The position numbers and the translations under genes are program-made. From positions 39,388 through 103,387 of the forward strand of contig CAJNOI010000132.1 of NCBI GenBank assembly GCA_905250115.1: DNA of 64,000 nt, given 5' to 3'. The notes below the pieces were generated by a model. That model saw only the letters and a program-made list of their open reading frames with translations, made no database searches and had not been told where the DNA came from. The DNA comes from Adineta steineri (lineage: Eukaryota; Rotifera; Eurotatoria; Adinetida; Adinetidae). Positions 59,201 to 64,000 of this stretch are shown here, piece after piece (positions within the stretch are counted from its first letter, which is position 1; each line of letters begins with the position of its first letter).

Positions 59201-62200
59201 ATAATACATCGAACATATTAAATCAAGCACCGATATTTTCTCAACAAATCTATAAATTTTCTCTTCATCTTACTAATAACATAAATAAACCAATTATTAT
59301 TGGTCAAATATCTGCTCAACCATATAATAAAAATCGAAGTCATCTTATTTATCAATTTCTTTCCTCAACTAAACATTTTTACATTAATCCTGATAATGGT
59401 ATTATGAATTATGTTTCAAATAAATATGATAATAAAACGATACGACAATTTCAAATTATAGCACATGATTTAATCTATCAACAAAATGCAATAGCGAATG
59501 TAATTGTTTATATATTTCCACCAGAATCAATTTCTCTTCATTCATTAATTTATCATCAAACAATATCAGAAATTCTTCCACCTGGTTCAATCATTTTTCA
59601 ACCAAATATTTTTACTACAGAAAATTTTCAATATTCTCTACTTGATTATGATACAAATCTTTTTGAAATCAATGCAAATACTGGACAAATAATTCTTCGA
59701 AATTATTTATTTGATCTATTTTATTCCTTAAAAATTCATGTGTCTCCAATTAATCAGATTTTAATTATTAAATTAACTGTTCTGGATTATAATGATCATC
59801 CACCAATGTTTTTTAATCTTCCATTAAATCTTACAATTTCATCTGATGATACATTTGTCACAAAATTATCTGCATATGATCTTGATCTATCTGATAATGA
59901 ACATCTAAAATATTATCTTCTTGATAAAAATCAACAAAAAATCTTTTCTATAAATCAAACAAATGGTATAATCACATCAAAAACTTCTATAAACCATATT
60001 AGTTTTCAATTAAAAATAGCTGTTAGCGATGGTTTACATCTAACAAAACAATATCTTCCAATAACTATTTATGATTATTTACAAAATTCTCCAAAATTTT
60101 CATCGGATGAATATACTTTTCAATATAATGAAATTCTTGGACAAATTTATGCTTATGATCCTGATTTAAATGATCAAATTACTTATAAATTATATCTCGA
60201 ACCTGATGGTATACAAATCGATCATTATTCAGGTTTAATTACCAGTAATCAAACATATTTATCTCCAATCATTGAATTTTTTGCATCTGCTTCGGATCGT
60301 GCTCAACAAATTGTTTATACAAAAATTATAATTCTCTTTCCAATTCAACCGAGATTTACTTCAAATTTATATCATATATTTCTAAGTCTATCAATTAAAA
60401 TTCCTTCGGAAATATTTCATTTTCAACTTGTTGATACATTCAATCAACCATTATCATCAACTAGACTTGAACTTGAACATTCAACTCATTTCTTACAAAT
60501 AAATCAAAATAAATTAATTTTAAAAGATTTATTTCATCAGTCGAAAATCTATTATTTTAATATAAATGGTTATTGGAAAAATCTGACTTGTCAAACAACT
60601 ATACAAATTTTATATGGAGAAAAAAATCTTAAGTTAAATAAGAATTTCTATGAATTTTATTTAGAAATTGAAATTTTAAAAGAAAATTTTTTTATTGAAA
60701 AATTTGAATTCAAAAATGTTTCATTAAAAATTCGTTCGACACCATTAACAATACAGAATTGTACGGAAAATTTTTATATCAATGAAAAGAAATTATATTT
60801 TAATAATTATCCGATTTTATCTAATCTATGTTTTTTTGAATTACAATTTATAAATGAAAAAATTATAACAACAAGTCAAATTAAAATTCATTTTATACAA
60901 TCAGATTTTAAACCAAAATTTTCATCGAATATTTATTATTTCTATACAAAAAATATTCAAGTGTTTGCAAAAAGTTCAAATACTATTCGATATAAATTAC
61001 AAACAAATTCATATGGTTTAATTATTAATCAAACTACTGGAATATTATCATTCAAATATACTTCATATAAAATAAATTCTATTGACCAAATTCAATTATT
61101 AGTTTACGCAATTGATGAAAAAACATATTTAAATGATACAGCATTGATTAATATTATATTGAACAAAAGAAAACAATTTGCAATACCATCAGACATAGCA
61201 TTATGTTCAAATAGAACAATATCAATATCGGATCAAAGTTTACCAGGTAAGATGCGAGAATTATAAATAGCGATGGTGCGGAATGAGTGGGCCGGGCACG
61301 GGGTGGCGAAGAATGAGTAAGCATGACACGGAGGTGGCGCAAAATTGACCGGAATATCCGAGTGAGATTTCTTCCTTTCCCTAAGGTGTGATTTTCGGTA
61401 GATATGACAGTAAGTGAATAGAACAAAATCATTCACTTTTACAGTCTCATATCTTGTATTTCACCTGCATAATGATTTTTCTTCTTAACTCTTGGTTATC
61501 GTCTTCATTTTATAACTTCAACGGTGTCCTGGGGTTCGCCCGGATCCATCCCATGAAAATTACAATAAATAAGGATTTTGCTTTACGAAAGGTACTTATT
61601 TATCGCTTCTTATAGAGGCAATATAAGAACGCACAATGCGAAGAAAAAGGACTAACCATACTATAGTTTTTATCAGAAAATAGAGAAAATTTAACAACTT
61701 ACATAGAAAATGTGAGTCTCTACTATGAGAGGCAAACGAATCAGAACGTATTTAATTTAAAAATAAATCGATACGCAACAGATGACAGTTGTAAAAAAGC
61801 AGAAACCCGTATCCAAACGATCATTGGTGTCCTGGGATGCGCGTGGACCCATATTCGTATTTTTTCTCTCTTAGATCTGTTCATGGTTTTTCATCAGAAC
61901 ATTGTACATCTACCAATACCTAGAGATTACAAAAAACAAATAACCTGAAATAGTAAATAGTTGTGTAGTGTGAGACGAAAACCTGTAAAGTGGGTGCACG
62001 CGGACCCCACAACAGTAATCAAGAGTTAATCGAAATGTTCTAGTGAAATAAAGCATATGATCATTATGTATTTTTTTTTTGAAGGTACAATCATACAGGA
62101 TATTTATTTCAAAAATGATACTAACAATCATTATTACATCTTATCTGGAGATAAATATAATCTATTTTCTATAAATAAACTTGGTCAATTATATTTGGTT

Positions 62201-63536
62201 TCATCAATTCTTAATCAAACATCTGATGATTATTTTGAATTAACTATTCTTATATCTTCCTCTTCATTAATCTATTGTCGTACTAATATATCAATAATTC
62301 GAACACCTAAATGGTCACATTTTATATGTCCAGTCGTAAGTATTTTTTTTTTCTATATAATTAAATCACAATATTTATTATATATAGATGCCAATTGAAT
62401 GGATGATTGAAGAAGAATGTGCAATAGGTACAAAAATTGGTAATATTAAAGATATATTATACATGATAAATAATAATTCGGAATTAATTGACCAAATTAA
62501 TATGAAATTAACTATTACGAAAGATTCTCATGCATTTATATTAAATTCTACAACAGGTTTTTTAATATCAAAATCACGACTTGATTATGAAGAAAAATAT
62601 CTTTATTCATTTTCAATTTTTCTTGAACCAGAACAACTCAATTGTTCATTATCAATATTAATTAAATTAATAAATATCAACGATAATTCTATATCATTCG
62701 ATAGAAAATCATTAACATATACAATTGATGAAAATAATCTTATACCTTATTATATTGGACGTATACAATTAATCGATATTGATCAATTATCATTTTTTCA
62801 TTATAAATATTATCTTAAAGAATTATCATCACAAATTTTAATCGAACCTCAAACTGGCTCAATTATTTTATTAATTAAACTTGATCGAGAAATTCATGGA
62901 AAAAAATTACAATATGAAATTCATGCAATAAATAATTATAATAAAAAGAATTTAACAGATATTTTAGTAATTAATATTAATGATTTAAATGATCATGGAC
63001 CTTTATTTGAAAAAGATAACTATCAAATTAGTTTAAACAAATCAATTCAACCAGGAAAACATATTTTTCAAATAACTGCATCAAGTTACGATCCAATTCA
63101 GAATGGAAATATAAGTTATTTATTAATCAATTCTTTATCGATGTTTTCAATTGAAAAATATACAGGAAATATTTATTTAAATGACTTTATACCATCGACA
63201 ATAACAAATATAACATTAATTATTGAAGCATTTGAAAATGAAATTAATTTAACTGATCGAACAAATATTTTTATATCAATTATCAATGATGATTATATTT
63301 ATTTTAATATAGAAATTAAAAATCAATGTTCTATTAATGAAAATCAACCAGATGGAACAAATATATGTATGATTGGAAAAAATTCAAAAGATTTTATATA
63401 TATTTTAATTGATCCAATGAATTTATTTGATATTTTATCAAATAATGGTACTATTATCAATCGAAAAATATTTGATTATGAAACAGATAATCATGAATAT
63501 AATGTGACAATTGTTGCACACGACAAAAAGAATCAG
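50283..63536 (+). CDS. Giant Fat/Dachsous-like cadherin (5' part; continues beyond the window)
   Basis: Eleven exons: 50283-50660, 51073-52427, 52819-53357, 53408-54088, 54358-55052, 55111-55551, 55604-56108, 57138-58366, 59173-61246, 62085-62335 and 62388-63536. They give 3,099 residues with consistent phases. A signal peptide (SLHIFIVYVFLTIVIAD) opens the protein. Many divergent extracellular cadherin repeats follow. Calcium-site motifs are visible: DADE, YINDINDNIP, AFDPDQGENGTVIYSLL, LIDREQ, IMDRNDNIPQF, LDYNDHPPMF, NINDNS, LDRE and NINDLNDHGP. F-x-I-(D/N)-x3-G repeat cores recur throughout. Several repeats lack parts of the DxD/DxNDN set, so calcium binding is probably uneven. Exon 6 carries an acidic insert (DNDIEEDESDHDEQ). 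A donor at 63537 (CAG|GTAATA) shows that more exons follow; TM and cytoplasmic parts are off-window. Expected role: homotypic or heterotypic adhesion and tissue polarity. Exon 4's donor (54089) was chosen by phase. Confidence 0.88.
50661..51072 (+). other. Cadherin intron 1 with nested mobile sequences
   Basis: 412-bp intron. From about 50682 to 51031 it consists of a truncated copy of the foldback repeat of intron 7, interrupted by a 168-bp MITE (50785-50952). Confidence 0.75.
50785..50952. mobile_element. 168-bp hAT-like MITE, nested in another repeat
   Basis: Ends CAGTGGCGGATTTGGG and, read inward from the right, CAGTGGCGAATCTAGG form imperfect terminal inverted repeats. It is flanked by an 8-bp target duplication with one mismatch: CAATTAAA (50777-50784) and CAATCAAA (50953-50960). 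The related repeat in intron 7 has a single CAATCAAA at the same place (complement of 56341-56348) and no insert, so this is a pre-insertion allele of the target. It has no coding capacity; an 8-bp duplication and CAGTGGCG-type ends point to the hAT superfamily. Confidence 0.85.
52428..52818 (+). other. Cadherin intron 2 (391 bp)
   Basis: Longer and less AT-rich than the usual 50-60 bp introns of the window. I could not find clear inverted ends or a duplication, but foreign sequence is likely by length and base composition. Confidence 0.4.
56109..57137 (+). other. Cadherin intron 7 (1,029 bp) hosting a foldback element
   Basis: Nearly all of this intron is the large inverted-repeat element at about 56253-57060. 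Confidence 0.75.
56253..57060. mobile_element. ~0.8-kb foldback element with long inverted arms
   Basis: Outer ends TGATTAAGTTAAGT (from 56253) and the complement of ACTTAACTTGATCA (to 57060) match, as do the next bases around CCAAATTTGGA. Inner arms, about 56378-56564 and 56718-56949, are long imperfect inverted repeats; both contain GAATTCATCCCCTCGTGCCT and GTTATGATCGTTTTACTG in opposite orientation. A ~150-bp unpaired centre remains. No protein is encoded, so it is non-autonomous. A shortened relative sits in intron 1 of the same gene. No target duplication was identified. Confidence 0.75.
58367..59172 (+). other. Cadherin intron 8 (806 bp) with a hAT-like MITE
   Basis: It holds the 248-bp element at 58554-58801 and, further on, a sequence between AGAGGTGCA (about 59012) and CACCTCTGC (about 59130) that may be another degraded element. 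Confidence 0.6.
58554..58801. mobile_element. 248-bp MITE with perfect 8-bp target duplication
   Basis: Ends TAGGGTC and GACCCTA are inverted repeats, flanked by the identical octamers CTATCGAA at 58546-58553 and 58802-58809. Subterminal inverted segments occur as well (GATCCCTATTTTCGTCCC facing GGGACAAAAATAGGGATC). It is clearly GC-richer than its host and has no coding capacity. The 8-bp duplication indicates hAT-type transposition. Confidence 0.85.
61247..62084 (+). other. Cadherin intron 9 (838 bp) with repeats
   Basis: A GC-rich 30-bp unit is repeated at 61281-61310 and 61311-61340 (GAATGAGT...CACGG..GTGGCG). A second direct repeat, GGTGTCCTGGG followed by a GGAYCCAT-type end, occurs near 61530 and 61827. 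These suggest inserted mobile DNA, but no complete element could be delimited. Confidence 0.5.
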
Positions 63537-64000
63537 GTAATAAACAAATATCTAGATTTCATATACGAGTAGAGTTTATATTGAAAAAACTATTAGTATG
63601 ATAATTAGAATAACTTCCGATAAGAACAAGATAGAGAGATGTGGTTTTCACCGTTGGAAACTGTCGATGAAGGTGCATTGAAACTTATTCTGGAACTAGT
63701 TTCCTAAGTGTTGCAGACAGAGATTAAATCTTCCCATAGTAGGTTCGATAACTAGGGTACGGCGGTTCCAAAAAAAATGGAACCGGAACCGATCTTTTCT
63801 CATTTCTACTGACCGAGACCACGGTTTCGGGTAATTTTTGGAACCACCATACTATAATCTTGAACATGTTACGTTGTAAAGATTTCTGATTGTTTTACTC
63901 ACTCTTGTACGTTTTGAAGAATATGGTTATTCAAATAAACATCATGTGTCTTTAATGTCAGTCATTAAATAATTCATATTTGTATGATACTTTAACGGAT
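63537..64000 (+). other. Cadherin intron 11, start (runs off the window)
   Basis: Begins with the donor GTAATA. It contains the possible 104-bp MITE at 63753-63856. No further exon was recognised before the window ends. Confidence 0.65.
63753..63856. mobile_element. Possible 104-bp MITE with ~20-bp inverted ends
   Basis: Left end TAGGGTACGGCGGTTCCAAA and, read inward from the right, TATAGTATGGTGGTTCCAAA are matching inverted repeats with few mismatches. The middle is also partly palindromic (GGAACCGGAACCGATC and GACCGAGACCACGGTTTC). The flanking octamers do not match, so the exact borders are uncertain. Confidence 0.5.

Noticed and set aside
1-64000. CRISPR arrays, operons, phage or bacterial contamination
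   Set aside because: Spliceosomal introns run through most genes and no short regularly spaced repeats with unique spacers were seen.

Overview
This is a nuclear fragment of a small animal genome, very AT-rich. Introns are mostly 50-60 bp with GT...AG ends. The gene content is metazoan: class A GPCRs, a Pax protein, a GTSF1-type zinc-finger protein, NPDC1, BCAS2/SPF27, a ZIP zinc transporter and a giant cadherin. Two genes look non-metazoan in affinity (a KefB/KHA1-like CPA2 antiporter and an intronless GDSL esterase). Tiny introns, AT richness, many divergent GPCRs and possibly foreign genes together suggest a bdelloid rotifer. That placement is an inference, not a demonstrated match. Two runs of exactly 100 N mark assembly gaps.

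Layout. 1-564: 3' end of an unknown gene. 1.6-6.1 kb: three tandem two-exon GPCR paralogues; the first two come from a recent ~1.4 kb duplication that includes the upstream region. 7.3-8.4 kb: a Pax gene with the N-terminal half of the paired domain plus a homeodomain. 9.2-10.3 kb (-): ZIP zinc transporter. 10.9-11.6 kb (-): probable frame-broken gene remnant. 13.2-14.9 kb: GTSF1/Asterix-like double CHHC zinc-finger protein in ten exons. 15.3-16.2 kb: secreted protein with two Ly6/uPAR-like domains. 17.8-20.3 kb (-): NPDC1/CAB-1 homologue. 22.0-23.6 kb: CPA2 cation/H+ antiporter. 24.5-25.5 kb (-): BCAS2/SPF27 splicing factor. 27.9-28.8 kb: intronless GPCR. 29.6-30.6 kb (-): GDSL esterase. 32.1-32.7 kb: small protein with a PIP-like motif and a UBZ4-like finger. 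33.4-34.3 kb: intronless GPCR. 36.0-38.2 kb (-): MAM-like, mucin-like membrane protein. 38.7-40.8 kb (-) and 46.4-48.0 kb (+): a divergent pair of peptide-type GPCRs separated by 5.6 kb without recognisable genes. 50.3 kb to the right edge: at least 3,099 residues of a Fat/Dachsous-like cadherin, still open at the window end.

Exon structures were built by hand from splice signals and reading phase. Every joined model is in frame throughout. There is no operon logic. The main themes are extracellular and neural signalling (seven GPCRs, NPDC1, cadherin, MAM protein), nuclear RNA and DNA functions (BCAS2, GTSF1-like, Pax, UBZ protein) and membrane transport (ZIP, CPA2).

Mobile DNA is mostly small non-autonomous elements inside the long cadherin introns. 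One is a nested insertion whose empty site survives in a second copy of the host repeat elsewhere in the same gene. No CRISPR array, rRNA or tRNA gene was recognised.
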